The position numbers and the translations under genes are program-made. Below are positions 33,956 to 42,823 of a DNA stretch of 64,000 nt, in pieces. Within the stretch, counting starts at the first letter, position 1; each line of letters opens with the position of its first letter. The DNA lies in NCBI GenBank assembly GCA_965277495.1, contig OZ255824.1:2418001-2482000 (forward strand). The letters are read 5' to 3'. The notes beneath the pieces are model-generated. The model had not been told where the DNA came from. It did not search any database and saw only the letters and a list, made by a program, of their open reading frames with translations. Source of the stretch: CAHJXG01 sp965277495. Its GTDB lineage: Bacteria; Pseudomonadota; Alphaproteobacteria; Acetobacterales; Acetobacteraceae.

Positions 33956-35199
33956 AGCGGCGCGCATTATTGGCCGGCGTGCTCGCTGCGCCATTCGTCG
34001 CCCGCGCTCAGGGCGCAGCGCAGGTCGTCGTCGTGGGCGGCGGATTTGCCGGCGCCACCGCGGCCCGGAAGCTGGCGCTCGCCGGGCACCCGGTCACGAT
34101 GATCGAGGCGGACGCGCAGTATATGTCCTGCCCGTTCAGCAACCCGGTGGTGGCCGGGCTGCGGGAGCTGGACCAGCAGCGGTTCGGCTGGGATAAGGTC
34201 GCGGCAGCCGGCGTGAAGCTGGTGCAGGCGCGGGCGGTCGGCGTCGACGGCGCGGCGCGGCGGGTCCGGCTGGACGGCGACAGCATCGCCTACGACCGCC
34301 TGATCATGGCGCCGGGCGTGGACATGCGCCTGGGCAATGATCCGGGCGCGCTGCCGGGCTACGATCAGGCGGCGGCCGCGAAAATGCCGCATGCGTGGAA
34401 GGCCGGGCCGCAGACGACGCTGCTGCGCGACCAGCTCCGCGCCATGCCGGATGGCGGCACCGTGGTGATGTCCGTGCCCGCGAACCCTTATCGCTGTCCG
34501 CCGGGTCCCTATGAACGGGCGAGCCTGATCGCTTGGTACCTGAAGAACAACAAGCCGCGCAGCAAGCTGCTGGTGCTCGACGCCAAGGACCAGTTCAGCA
34601 AGCAGAAGCTGTTCCAGCAGGCCTGGGCGCGGATGTATCCCGGCATCCTGGAATGGGTATCGCTGTCCGATGGCGGCGCGGTCACCGCCGTCGACCCGGC
34701 GGCGATGACGCTCTCGACCGACTTCGCGGCGCACAAGGCGGACGTGGCTAACGTGATCCCGCCGCAGCGCGCCGGCGCCATCGCCCAGGCGGCTGGCGTC
34801 GCGGACCGGACGGGATGGTGCCCGGTGGACCCCGTGTCGTTCGAGAGCAAGCTGGCGCCGAACATCCATGTCATCGGCGATGCGGCGATCATGGGCGCGA
34901 TGCCGAAGTCGGCGTTCGCGGCCAACGCGCAGGCCAAGGTGTGCGCCCAGGCGGTCGATGCGTTGCTGGCCGGGCAGGAACCCGCGGCGCCGCGGCTGAT
35001 CAACACGTGCTATAGCCTGGTGGCGCCGGAGTACGGCATCTCGGTGGCCGGGGTTTACCAGCCGGTGAACGGCCAGTTGACCGATATCGACGGCGCCGGG
35101 GGCACCAGTCCAATGGGCGCCGACACAGCGTTCCGGGCGCAGGAGGCGGCTTACGCGGATGTCTGGTTTCGTACCATCACGGATTCTGTGTTCGGTTAG
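33952..35199 (+). CDS. Flavocytochrome c sulfide dehydrogenase flavoprotein, FccB/SoxF-like
   Basis: A 415-residue Tat-type exported flavoprotein (MKRRALLAGVLAAPFVARA). The FAD fold starts at 'VVVVGGGFAGATAARKLALAG'. C60 in 'YMSCPFSNPVV' corresponds to the cysteine that covalently holds FAD in FccB. C182 (NPYRCPPGPYERA) and C353 (NTCYSLV) correspond to the redox-active disulfide that accepts sulfide. All three are present, so the enzyme should be able to oxidise sulfide or a similar thiol and pass electrons to the upstream cytochrome. The soxX gene overlaps its end by 41 bases. Confidence 0.9.
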   Translation: MKRRALLAGVLAAPFVARAQGAAQVVVVGGGFAGATAARKLALAGHPVTMIEADAQYMSCPFSNPVVAGLRELDQQRFGWDKVAAAGVKLVQARAVGVDGAARRVRLDGDSIAYDRLIMAPGVDMRLGNDPGALPGYDQAAAAKMPHAWKAGPQTTLLRDQLRAMPDGGTVVMSVPANPYRCPPGPYERASLIAWYLKNNKPRSKLLVLDAKDQFSKQKLFQQAWARMYPGILEWVSLSDGGAVTAVDPAAMTLSTDFAAHKADVANVIPPQRAGAIAQAAGVADRTGWCPVDPVSFESKLAPNIHVIGDAAIMGAMPKSAFAANAQAKVCAQAVDALLAGQEPAAPRLINTCYSLVAPEYGISVAGVYQPVNGQLTDIDGAGGTSPMGADTAFRAQEAAYADVWFRTITDSVFG

Positions 35200-35560
35200 C
35201 CTGCTGCTGCTGGCCGCAGCCCCGGCGCCCAGTGATCCACAGCGGGGTGATCCGCAACGGGGCTACGCCGTGGTGATCCGCCAAACCAGCACCTGCACGC
35301 TGTGCCATGCGGGGCCGTTCCCCAATCCCCATCTGCAGGGGACGGTCGGGCCGGACCTGCACGGGGTCGGCGCACGGCTGACGGCCGATGAAATCCAGGA
35401 GCGCTTGATGGACGCCTCAAAGCTGAACCCCGATACGGTGATGCCGTCCTTTGGCGCCATCCGTGGCCGGACGCGGGTCGGCGCGCAGTGGCAGGGCAAG
35501 CCGATCCTGTCGCCGCAGGAGATCGAGGATGCGACCGCGTACTTGGCGGGGCTGAAATGA
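35159..35560 (+). CDS. soxX: Sulfur oxidation c-type cytochrome SoxX
   Basis: A 133-residue monoheme cytochrome with a signal peptide (ILCSVSLLLLAAAPAP). The heme site is C46-TL-C49-H50, and 'GPFPNPHLQGTVGPDLHGVGARLTADEIQERLMDASKLNPDTVMPSF' is nearly diagnostic for SoxX. SoxX pairs with SoxA to attach thiosulfate oxidatively to SoxY. The ATG has AGGAGG upstream and lies inside fccB, a long 41-base overlap. The stop overlaps soxY by four bases. Here soxX and soxA are separated by soxYZ, the usual X-Y-Z-A order. Confidence 0.9.
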   Translation: MSGFVPSRILCSVSLLLLAAAPAPSDPQRGDPQRGYAVVIRQTSTCTLCHAGPFPNPHLQGTVGPDLHGVGARLTADEIQERLMDASKLNPDTVMPSFGAIRGRTRVGAQWQGKPILSPQEIEDATAYLAGLK

Positions 35561-35982
35561 TCGGGCGGCGCCAGGTGCTGATTTTCGCCGGCATGGCGGT
35601 GCTCGCGACGCCCGCATGGGCGACACCGCGGGAGGTTGCGGACCAGATCGCCAAGGTGACGGGCGGCAAGACGCCGCAGCCGGGCCGGGTGAAGCTCGAT
35701 CTGGCGCAGATGGTCGAGAACGGCAATGCGGTCGGCGTCGCCGTCAGTGCGGATGCGCCGGAGGGCCGCCGGGTCGCAAGCCTGCATCTGTTCGCCGAGG
35801 GCAACCCGAACCCCGAGGTGCTGCACGCCATATTTGGCCCGGCCTCGTTCGCGCCGAAGCTCTCGACCCGCATCCGGCTGGCGACGTCGCAGACGGTGGT
35901 GGCCGTCGCGGTGATGGACGACGGATCGTGCTGGGACGACAGCGTGACGGTGCTCGTCACGCTCGCGGCCTGCTTGGAGTAG
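35557..35982 (+). CDS. soxY: SoxY-like sulfur carrier with atypical C-terminal arm
   Basis: A 141-residue exported protein. The leader MIGRRQVLIFAGMAVLATPAWA is Tat-like. 'GRVKLDLAQMVENGNAVGVAVSADAP', 'SLHLFAEGNPNPEVLHAIF' and 'STRIRLATSQTVVAVAVMDDGS' are the SoxY body. Canonical SoxY ends in the swinging arm GGCGG, whose Cys carries the substrate; here the end is VTLAACLE, keeping a Cys (C139) but losing the glycines. An extra Cys occurs in 'DGSCWDD'. It probably still pairs with SoxZ, but carrier chemistry may differ. Overlaps soxX by four bases and precedes soxZ by five. Confidence 0.87.
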   Translation: MIGRRQVLIFAGMAVLATPAWATPREVADQIAKVTGGKTPQPGRVKLDLAQMVENGNAVGVAVSADAPEGRRVASLHLFAEGNPNPEVLHAIFGPASFAPKLSTRIRLATSQTVVAVAVMDDGSCWDDSVTVLVTLAACLE

Positions 35983-35987
35983 CCGGG

Positions 35988-36305
35988 ATGCGCGTGCTGC
36001 TGAACGTGCCGAAAACGGCGAAGCGGGGCGAGGCGGTCGAGATCAAGATCCTGATCAGCCACCCGATGGAGAGCGGGCAGCGCCGGGACGAGATGGGCCA
36101 GGTGGTGCCGCGGATGATCATCCACGATTTCCGCTGCACCTATAACGGAGCGGAGGTCATCAGCCTGGCCTTGTTCCCCGCCATCGCGGCCAACCCGTTC
36201 CTGGCGTTCTCGGCCCGGGCGGAGGCCAGCGGCGCGTTCGAGTTCACCTGGGCGGACGATAGCGGCGCCACCCAGACCGAGACGGCGCATATCGAGGTCG
36301 AATGA
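35988..36305 (+). CDS. soxZ: Sulfur carrier partner SoxZ
   Basis: A 105-residue SoxZ. 'KRGEAVEIKILISHPMESGQRRDEMGQVVPRMIIHDFRCTYNG' and 'FTWADDSGATQTETAHIEV' fit the family closely. SoxZ has no cofactor and no leader; it normally reaches the periplasm together with Tat-exported SoxY as a heterodimer. Its stop overlaps soxA by four bases. The usual SoxZ conservation makes the altered SoxY arm next door more striking. Confidence 0.9.
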   Translation: MRVLLNVPKTAKRGEAVEIKILISHPMESGQRRDEMGQVVPRMIIHDFRCTYNGAEVISLALFPAIAANPFLAFSARAEASGAFEFTWADDSGATQTETAHIEVE

Positions 36306-37033
36306 TGCGGCGATGGAGGGGGCATGCCCTTGCTGCCGCGGCGGTCCTGCTTTTGGGCGCCGCCCCGCATAGCGGCCACGACGACGCCAGCACAGCGGTG
36401 CAGGCCATGCAGGACGACGACGCCGAGAACCCGGCCATGCTGTGGGTGCAGCAGGGCGCGGCATTATGGGACCAGGGCTGCGCGTCGTGCCATGGCCCGC
36501 CTGGGTCGATGCGCGGCGTGTCCGCCCGCTACCCGCAGTTCGATCCGCAAGTGGGCGGGCCGGTCACCTTGGCGGGCCGGGTCAACCAATGCCGGGCGCG
36601 GACCGGGCAGCCGGCCTGGACGCCGGACAGCGACGAGATGCTGTCGGTGACGGCCCTGGTCGGCGAGCAATCACGCGGGCTGCCGGTCGCGGTCGACGGC
36701 GACGGCCCGGCGCGTCCGTTCATCGAGCAGGGCCGGGCGCTGTTCACTCTGCGGCAGGGCCAGCTCGATTTGTCCTGCGCGCAATGCCATGACGGCCTGG
36801 CCGGGCAGCGCCTGGGCGGGGCGCGCATCCCGCAGGGGCAGCCGAACGGCTATCCGCTGTATCGGCTGGAATGGCAGTCGATGGGGTCCTTGGACCGCCG
36901 CCTGCGGAACTGCCTGGCCGGCGTGCGGGCGGAGCCGTTGCCGTCCGATAGCCCGGAGATGGCGGCGCTGCAGTTCTACCTTGGCTGGCGGTCGAACGGA
37001 TTGCGGGTCGAGACGCCTGCCGTCAGGCCGTGA
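36302..37033 (+). CDS. soxA: Diheme cytochrome c SoxA
   Basis: A 243-residue diheme SoxA. Heme sites are C60-AS-C63-H64 and C159-AQ-C162-H163. C204 in 'RLRNCLAGVRAEPL' is the expected cysteine axial ligand of the active heme, often persulfidated. 'RVNQCRARTGQPAW...LSVTALVGEQSRGLPV' is standard SoxA sequence. All residues needed for SoxAX chemistry are visible. It is the last gene of the run; the next gene is convergent and its stop lies eleven bases away. soxB and soxCD are not in the window. Confidence 0.9.
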   Translation: MMRRWRGHALAAAAVLLLGAAPHSGHDDASTAVQAMQDDDAENPAMLWVQQGAALWDQGCASCHGPPGSMRGVSARYPQFDPQVGGPVTLAGRVNQCRARTGQPAWTPDSDEMLSVTALVGEQSRGLPVAVDGDGPARPFIEQGRALFTLRQGQLDLSCAQCHDGLAGQRLGGARIPQGQPNGYPLYRLEWQSMGSLDRRLRNCLAGVRAEPLPSDSPEMAALQFYLGWRSNGLRVETPAVRP

Positions 37034-37044
37034 ACGCCTCGAAT

Positions 37045-38286
37045 TTAGTCGCGATCCTTGGTTGCGGGACGCCCCGTGCGGCATAGACCCAGCGCGCTGC
37101 GGATCGATGCCTCGGTATCGCAGGCGCGGGCCAGGTCGGCATCGATGCCGAAGCCGCCGCGGTATTCCCACACCGCCCAGCCGATCGACCGCGCCTCGAG
37201 CGCTCGGCGCACGTCGCGCAGCCAGGCTGCGCGTGAGTCCGCCGGCGCCACCGACTTATAGACGCCGAACTCCGTCACCACGAGATGCACGTGGTTCTTG
37301 GCCGCCCAGCGCGCGGCGACGTCGATCTCCCCGTCAATGCCTTTCGGGGTGGAGTAGTCTTTCAGGAACCTCGACAACGACCGGTCGGCGGCGGCAATCG
37401 CCCGGTCGCGCACCGCCGCGACATTGCCGGGCTCGGCGGGATAGTCCAGGCGTTTGATCGAGCCGAGCTCGGCCGAACTCCATTCGGCGCCCTGGTGGGT
37501 GAACGACATCGGGCTGTAGAAGTGGAATACGTAGGCCACCTCGGGATCGTCCACCGGAGTCAGGCCGGCGAGGGCTCCGGCGGTGCTGTCCGGCGTTGCC
37601 GTGAGCAGCACCGTATGGTGCGGGGCCTGGCCGCGGATGTGCTCCAGCAGGGTGCGTTGCGCCGCCTCCCAACGCGCCCCGTCGGTCAACGTCGGCTCGT
37701 TCAGCGCCTCGAACATCACGCTGATCGGCGGGAACACTGCATAGCGTGCCGCCAAGTGATCCCAGATGGCGGCAAGTTTCCCAAGCGCCTCTGGCCGGCC
37801 GGTGTCCTTGAGCACCAACGGATCCTGGGGCTGCACGGCCAGCAAGACTGCGAGGCCCGCCGACACCGCGAGGCACATCGTTTCGTCCAGCTGGTTCAGG
37901 CGCGCGTCGGGCGTTTCCTGGGTGGGCCAGGCCAATACCGAGGCGGGATCGATGGGCAGGCGGATGTAGCGCAGGCCCAGTTGGCGCATCTGGTCGAAAT
38001 CCTGCTTCCGCCGCGACGCCGACACGGCACGCTCGAAACTGTCGGTGTAGTTGACGCCCTTCGACAGGGCGGCAAGGCGCTTCGGCGTGCTCCAGGCTGC
38101 GCTTTGACCATCGCTCGGGTTTGCGGCGCCCCAGCCGGGATAGGCGGCGTTCACCTTGCCGACGCAACGTGCCAGGGCGGTCGAGGATGGCCCGGCGATG
38201 CCCGACGCCTGTCCCGGCGAGGCGAGCGCCAGGCCGCCAAACAGCGCGGCGGCAAGCACCCCATGTCGTCGCAGCCGGGTCAACAC
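37045..38286 (-). CDS. Secreted glycoside hydrolase family 5 (cellulase-like)
   Basis: A 413-residue exported enzyme (GTG start; signal peptide VLAAALFGGLALASPGQA). The GH5 barrel shows 'LGLRYIRLPIDPASVL' near residue 104, acid/base E197 in 'FEALNEPT' and nucleophile E339 in 'VTEFGVY'. Also 'YVFHFYSPMSFTHQGAEW' carries the His-Tyr pair typical of subsite -1. It should cleave beta-1,4-glucan or a related glycan. It is the last gene on this strand in a polysaccharide group (polymerase-like, GT-C-like, GT2), so it may trim the polymer made by them, as CMCax and BcsZ do in cellulose systems. Confidence 0.85.
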   Translation of the reverse strand: MLTRLRRHGVLAAALFGGLALASPGQASGIAGPSSTALARCVGKVNAAYPGWGAANPSDGQSAAWSTPKRLAALSKGVNYTDSFERAVSASRRKQDFDQMRQLGLRYIRLPIDPASVLAWPTQETPDARLNQLDETMCLAVSAGLAVLLAVQPQDPLVLKDTGRPEALGKLAAIWDHLAARYAVFPPISVMFEALNEPTLTDGARWEAAQRTLLEHIRGQAPHHTVLLTATPDSTAGALAGLTPVDDPEVAYVFHFYSPMSFTHQGAEWSSAELGSIKRLDYPAEPGNVAAVRDRAIAAADRSLSRFLKDYSTPKGIDGEIDVAARWAAKNHVHLVVTEFGVYKSVAPADSRAAWLRDVRRALEARSIGWAVWEYRGGFGIDADLARACDTEASIRSALGLCRTGRPATKDRD

Positions 38287-38383
38287 TTGGCGGCAAAAGC
38301 CTGGAGTGCGGCGGGTCCTATGGTCATGCGCATGGGAAAATGCCTTCCGGTTGTCGTGACCAAAACGCCGTATGGCCGCGACG

Positions 38384-39931
38384 TCAAAGCGGGCGGGCGG
38401 CGGGGTCGACCAAAAGCCCCGGACGCTGGCCGTTGGCGACCAGCACTCCGCAAAACAGGGCGAGCAGGCCCACCGCGTAGGGTGAATAGGCTTCTTCCTG
38501 GAAAACGCCGTTCACCAGGCCAATGCACAACCCGATGAACAGAAGGTCGGTGAGCTTCGGTTTGCGCCATGCAGCGCCGAGGGACCCGGCGTGCAACAAG
38601 GCAAGGATCGCTGCGATCATCGCGACGCAGCCTACGCCGATCTGATAGATCAGCACGCCTACGGCGCTCTCCAGGCCGATGTTCGCCGCGCCGCGTTGCT
38701 GGAACTCCTGCCATTTGCCCTCAGGCAGCGTACCGAGGCTCAGGTTGCCGCCCATGCCGATGCCGTGGCCCAACGGGTTCTCCATGAAACCGTTCACCCC
38801 GCCGATGAACCCAAGCGCATGGAAGTCGCCAGCCGCAAGGCCGCTGCTCACGCCATAGACAGTGTAAACGGCCGCGAAGGCGAACCCGCAGATCAGCAAA
38901 AGCTTCAAGTTCGCCGTGACCCGCCACACCTGATACAGCAGGCCGGTGGCGATGAACAGGATCGCCGCGCCTTTCACCCCTATCAGGAACAACAGCACGC
39001 CGAGCGGAACCGCCAGGCCGAAACGTCCGAGCGACAGCAGCATCAAGCCGCTGACGGCCAAGACGTAGCCATAGCTGATGGAGTGCATGTTGGGGCCGCC
39101 GAAGCGGTATGTGGTGCCCGAGAAGATTTCGGTCAGCAGGCCGGTGTTGAACAGGAGCGAGGTCATCGTGTCGATGACGTTCTCGGCGGCGAACAAATGC
39201 GCCTTGACCGATTGGTAGTTCTTCAGGTTGCCGAAGTCGGCCGCGTGCACCAGCGAAAGATACCAGGCGGGATCCGAAATCTCGACAAGCGCAAGGAGTA
39301 TCCCGAGCACGCACGACGCCAGGAAACAGGTGGCGACGGTGCGGTAGCCCCAACGGTCGCCGATATCGAGGCCGATGATGATGGCGAACAGCAGGGCGGT
39401 CGCATTGCGGAAACCCACCACGGCAGGCGTGGGCCCGGCAACGATGGCCCCAAGGGCGGTATAGGCAAGCGCCACGCCGATGGCGATCAGGACCAGCCGC
39501 ATCGTCCTCGTGATGCCGCGATGGCTGGACCGGAACGGCGGCCTGCCTTGGATGATGCGCAGCACCGGCGCGCTGGCGAGCACGAGACCGCCGATGAACG
39601 ACGTGGCTGCCGCAACCGTGTAGTCGGAACTGTTCATTGACGGGCTGAACAGGCTCATGACGACGTTCTGGTAGAGCAGGAGCTGGATGTAGACGATGAA
39701 CCCGGCCAGCGGATTGGTCCGGTGCAGCACGAGCAGCCCGGCCATCAACAGCACGAAGCAGGCCGCGCTGCCGTCGCGTATCAGCACGACGTGGCACATC
39801 AGGGCGATCAGGCCGATGACCTGCCACTGCAGCGTCAGCAGCAATGCCTTCGGCGTCGCCAGTTCCAGGAAGGCGGCGCTTTGCGCGCGCGGCTGCCGGG
39901 GCAGCAGCCGGTATGCCGCCGCCGAACCCAT
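38384..39931 (-). CDS. O-antigen polymerase/ligase-like membrane protein
   Basis: A 515-residue integral membrane protein with about twelve hydrophobic segments and a long periplasmic loop between about residues 240 and 290, the usual Wzy/WaaL layout. 'RFGGPNMHSISYGYVLAVSGLMLLSLGRFG' and 'ENPLGHGIGMGGNLS' resemble the O-antigen polymerase signature region. An upstream TTG at 39979 would add 16 residues; I prefer the ATG. It probably polymerises or ligates repeat units of an exported polysaccharide. Neighbours on the same strand are a GT-C-like protein and a GT2-GtrA protein upstream and GH5 downstream. Confidence 0.72.
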   Translation of the reverse strand: MGSAAAYRLLPRQPRAQSAAFLELATPKALLLTLQWQVIGLIALMCHVVLIRDGSAACFVLLMAGLLVLHRTNPLAGFIVYIQLLLYQNVVMSLFSPSMNSSDYTVAAATSFIGGLVLASAPVLRIIQGRPPFRSSHRGITRTMRLVLIAIGVALAYTALGAIVAGPTPAVVGFRNATALLFAIIIGLDIGDRWGYRTVATCFLASCVLGILLALVEISDPAWYLSLVHAADFGNLKNYQSVKAHLFAAENVIDTMTSLLFNTGLLTEIFSGTTYRFGGPNMHSISYGYVLAVSGLMLLSLGRFGLAVPLGVLLFLIGVKGAAILFIATGLLYQVWRVTANLKLLLICGFAFAAVYTVYGVSSGLAAGDFHALGFIGGVNGFMENPLGHGIGMGGNLSLGTLPEGKWQEFQQRGAANIGLESAVGVLIYQIGVGCVAMIAAILALLHAGSLGAAWRKPKLTDLLFIGLCIGLVNGVFQEEAYSPYAVGLLALFCGVLVANGQRPGLLVDPAARPL

Positions 39932-40082
39932 GACCTGGCTGACCCGCGTGTCGCTCAAAACGCACCCCTGTTCGAACAATATCCTAACGGGGGCGTATCA
40001 GTTGCCCACGCTCCCTGGCAAGGATAACCGGCTAAAGACTAAGCACAATTCCTTGTGCGGCACGACCACGCCTCTGGGATGG

Positions 40083-41693
40083 TCATGGAGGCGCAGCACG
40101 CTCGACGTCCAAGAGCAGGGACCGTGAGGTGGACGCAACCACGGACGTATGCGCAGGCAGCGCCAGGTTGAACTGCTGGGGATAGAGCAGCAGGACGTAT
40201 ACCGGGCCGGTCGATCCGGCTTCGGCAAGAAGCTGCTGGGCGTGGCCGATGAAACCCTGCAATGCCGCGGTCGTCGCCACCTCGAACGGCTTGTTGATCT
40301 GGTATTGGTAGATCGGCTTGTAGGACGGCGTGACCGTGATCGGCTGCTGGCCGGCATGGGCGAAGGTGTCGGGCACGAAGATGTCGCGTCCTTCCAGCAC
40401 CGCCAGCGTCGCCACATGCGGCAGCGGCGGCTGCCACAGCCGCAGGTCGATGTCCTGGAACGAGGGCACGTCGGTTTCGCTGGCGATCAACAGCACGCTA
40501 TGGGCCGGCAGGGCCGTAAACGCGGTCCTGAACTCCTGGATGACGGCGTCATAGCCGATCCAGTCATAGGATCGGATGGCGGATTGCCCGACCGTCGCCG
40601 TGGCCAGGATCGCGGCGAAGACGGTTTCCCACCAGCGGTCGCGCAGCACGGGCCGGACGGCGGCAATAAGGACGAAGACGATGACCAGCGGAATGCGGGT
40701 GTCGGCGCCCCAGCCGCCAAAAAGTTGGTGCGGCATGACCAGGAAGCTGACGGCAAGCAGGATCAAGGGCAGCGCCATGGGCCGAGCCAAAATCAGCCGG
40801 CCGCGCCAGATGAGGATGCCCAGGCACGCCGTAATGGCTGCGACGGATATGAAATCGACGAGATAGTCCCCGGACAGCAGCGCCCGCACGAAGATCGGCG
40901 GCGTCCGCAGCAGGTTGACCAAGCTGTGGCTGGTCGCGTTGCCGGCTTCGCCGACCGTCGCGGAGGCGAAGAACAATCCGATGGGCAGGATGAAGATCGA
41001 CGCGCCGACGACGAGGCCGCGGACTGCGCGCGCGGTTTGCCGGCGCAGCATCGGATAGGCGCGCTGCAACTCGAAGCCGGCGACGATCACGGCGAACAGC
41101 CCGCAGGCGATCAAGTGGGAGAAAAACAAAACGAGGGAAAACGCCGTGCCCCACAGCAGCTTGGCAACTATGCCCGGACGCGCGGCAAGATCGATCCAAG
41201 CCGCCGTCGCCCATAGCAGGACGCCAACGCCGAATAGGTAGTTCAGGAAGCCGAACAGGAATATCCAGTTGTAAAGGAACAATCCCGCGGCCAGCGGCCA
41301 GAGCCCGTACCGTCCGTGCAGCGTCCGATACAGCGCCATGCAGCCCGACAACTGCAAGGCGAGCGTCAGGCCGATGAACACCCGTCCGGCCAGCTCGAGC
41401 GGCATGACCTGGGCCAACAACGCCACGACCACGTCAAAGGCGATGTTCGGCAGGACGAACGAGCCGATCACGTAGTGCGCCTGCAGGGCGGATGACCCCT
41501 GCCAGTGTTCGAGGATGTGGATGCGGGCGATGTGGAACATGTAGTCGTGCAGCGGCGGGTTCTGCACCAGCAGCAGCGGCACGAGATACACGGCATAAAC
41601 CGCCGCAAGGGCGAAGGCGGCGTGACGGAGCGGCAGCGTCCGGGCTGGCGACGCCTCGGGCGCCCGCCCGGCGGCAATGGTGAGAGCGGGCAT
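40083..41693 (-). CDS. Polytopic membrane protein, possible GT-C glycosyltransferase
   Basis: A 536-residue protein with about ten membrane segments and a C-terminal soluble domain of about 130 residues, presumably periplasmic. The first loop contains 'NPPLHDYMFHIARIHIL', similar to the acidic loop of lipid-linked-sugar-dependent GT-C transferases. I do not recognise a named family. The start is five bases after the stop of the GT2-GtrA gene, so the two are almost certainly coupled. A GT2-GtrA pair makes and flips polyprenyl-phosphate sugars, and a GT-C protein would use them to modify a glycan. This role is inferred. Confidence 0.6.
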   Translation of the reverse strand: MPALTIAAGRAPEASPARTLPLRHAAFALAAVYAVYLVPLLLVQNPPLHDYMFHIARIHILEHWQGSSALQAHYVIGSFVLPNIAFDVVVALLAQVMPLELAGRVFIGLTLALQLSGCMALYRTLHGRYGLWPLAAGLFLYNWIFLFGFLNYLFGVGVLLWATAAWIDLAARPGIVAKLLWGTAFSLVLFFSHLIACGLFAVIVAGFELQRAYPMLRRQTARAVRGLVVGASIFILPIGLFFASATVGEAGNATSHSLVNLLRTPPIFVRALLSGDYLVDFISVAAITACLGILIWRGRLILARPMALPLILLAVSFLVMPHQLFGGWGADTRIPLVIVFVLIAAVRPVLRDRWWETVFAAILATATVGQSAIRSYDWIGYDAVIQEFRTAFTALPAHSVLLIASETDVPSFQDIDLRLWQPPLPHVATLAVLEGRDIFVPDTFAHAGQQPITVTPSYKPIYQYQINKPFEVATTAALQGFIGHAQQLLAEAGSTGPVYVLLLYPQQFNLALPAHTSVVASTSRSLLLDVERAAPP

Positions 41694-41698
41694 CCCGG

Positions 41699-42823
41699 CT
41701 ACCTGCGCCACGTGTAGAGGGCGGTGACAGCGTAGTTCCAGACGGCTCCGATCAGGATGCCCGCCACCGCCGACACGACCCACTGGAATTTCATGTCATA
41801 CATGAAGGAGGAGATGCCGACATTGGCGACGGCGCCGATGCTGCAGGCCAGGACGAACGAAATCCAGCCGCGCAGCAGCCCCCAGCCGCGAAGCTGCCGG
41901 TCACGGTAGGTCAGCACGTTGTTCAGGAAGAAGTTGGTGGTCATCGCGGCCAGCGCGGCGGTGGTTTGCGCCACGAGGAACGACGCCTCGAACGTGGCGA
42001 ACGCGAAGCTCATGACCAGCAGGTGGACCAGGACGCCGAGCCCGCCCACCAGGGTGAAGGTAAGGAAGCGGACCGGGACGACGTGGCCGACCTTCTTGTC
42101 CGCGATCAGCATCAGGAAGTCCCAAACCGCCTGGTTGTCGAGCTTGCTCTCGCCGGCATGACGCTCCCGGAAGCCGTAGGGAAGCTCAAGGAAACGCAGC
42201 GGGTGCGCGGCCGACGCGAACAGGTCGACCAAGATCTTGAAGCCGATGCCGGAAAGGCGCGGGAAGATGTCCGACAGGGCGGCCCGGTTGAACATGAAGA
42301 AGCCGCTCATGGGATCGGCAAGGTCGCCGCGCACCACGATCCGGCTCAATTTCGTGGCAAAACGGCTCATCGACGCGCGTTTTTCTTGCCAGTCGCCGAT
42401 GCCGCCGCCGGATACGTAGCGGCTGCCGACCACGATATCGAGCGCCCCGCCGCGCAGCGCCTGCAGCATGTCCGGCAACAGGGTTTCGTCGTGCTGCCCG
42501 TCACCGTCGATCACCGCGACGTAGGTGGCGGCGGACGCCAGGAACCCCTCGATGCAGGCCGAGGACAAGCCCCGCCGTCCCAGCCGTTGCAGGCAGCGGA
42601 CCCTCGGATGCTGGGCAGCGATGCCGCGCACCACGTCTGCCGTGCGGTCGGGCGAGTTGTCATCGACGAAGATGACCTCCCACGCGATGCCATCGAGGCA
42701 GGCCTCCAGCCGGCGGACCATCTCCGCGACGTTGCTGGCCTCATTGTACGTCGGCACAACGACGGTCAATTCGACGCCACTGCCTGCGGCGCGAGGCGGA
42801 GCCATGCTGGACGGCGCGTCCAT
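41699..42823 (-). CDS. Polyprenyl-phosphate glycosyltransferase with GtrA domain (DPM1-like)
   Basis: A 374-residue fusion. Residues 15-240 are a GT2 transferase of the dolichyl-phosphate mannose synthase type: 'LTVVVPTYNEASNVAEMV', 'VIFVDDNSPDRTADVV', 'VAVIDGDGQHDETLLPDML' (DxD-like) and 'GFRERHAGESKLD'. Residues 265-374 form a four-helix GtrA domain ('FTLVGGLGVLVHLLVM', 'NNVLTYRDRQLRG'), which is thought to flip the lipid-linked sugar. The ATG has GAGGG upstream; a TTG one codon earlier is less likely. It is the first gene of the minus-strand polysaccharide operon. Confidence 0.88.
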   Translation of the reverse strand: MDAPSSMAPPRAAGSGVELTVVVPTYNEASNVAEMVRRLEACLDGIAWEVIFVDDNSPDRTADVVRGIAAQHPRVRCLQRLGRRGLSSACIEGFLASAATYVAVIDGDGQHDETLLPDMLQALRGGALDIVVGSRYVSGGGIGDWQEKRASMSRFATKLSRIVVRGDLADPMSGFFMFNRAALSDIFPRLSGIGFKILVDLFASAAHPLRFLELPYGFRERHAGESKLDNQAVWDFLMLIADKKVGHVVPVRFLTFTLVGGLGVLVHLLVMSFAFATFEASFLVAQTTAALAAMTTNFFLNNVLTYRDRQLRGWGLLRGWISFVLACSIGAVANVGISSFMYDMKFQWVVSAVAGILIGAVWNYAVTALYTWRR

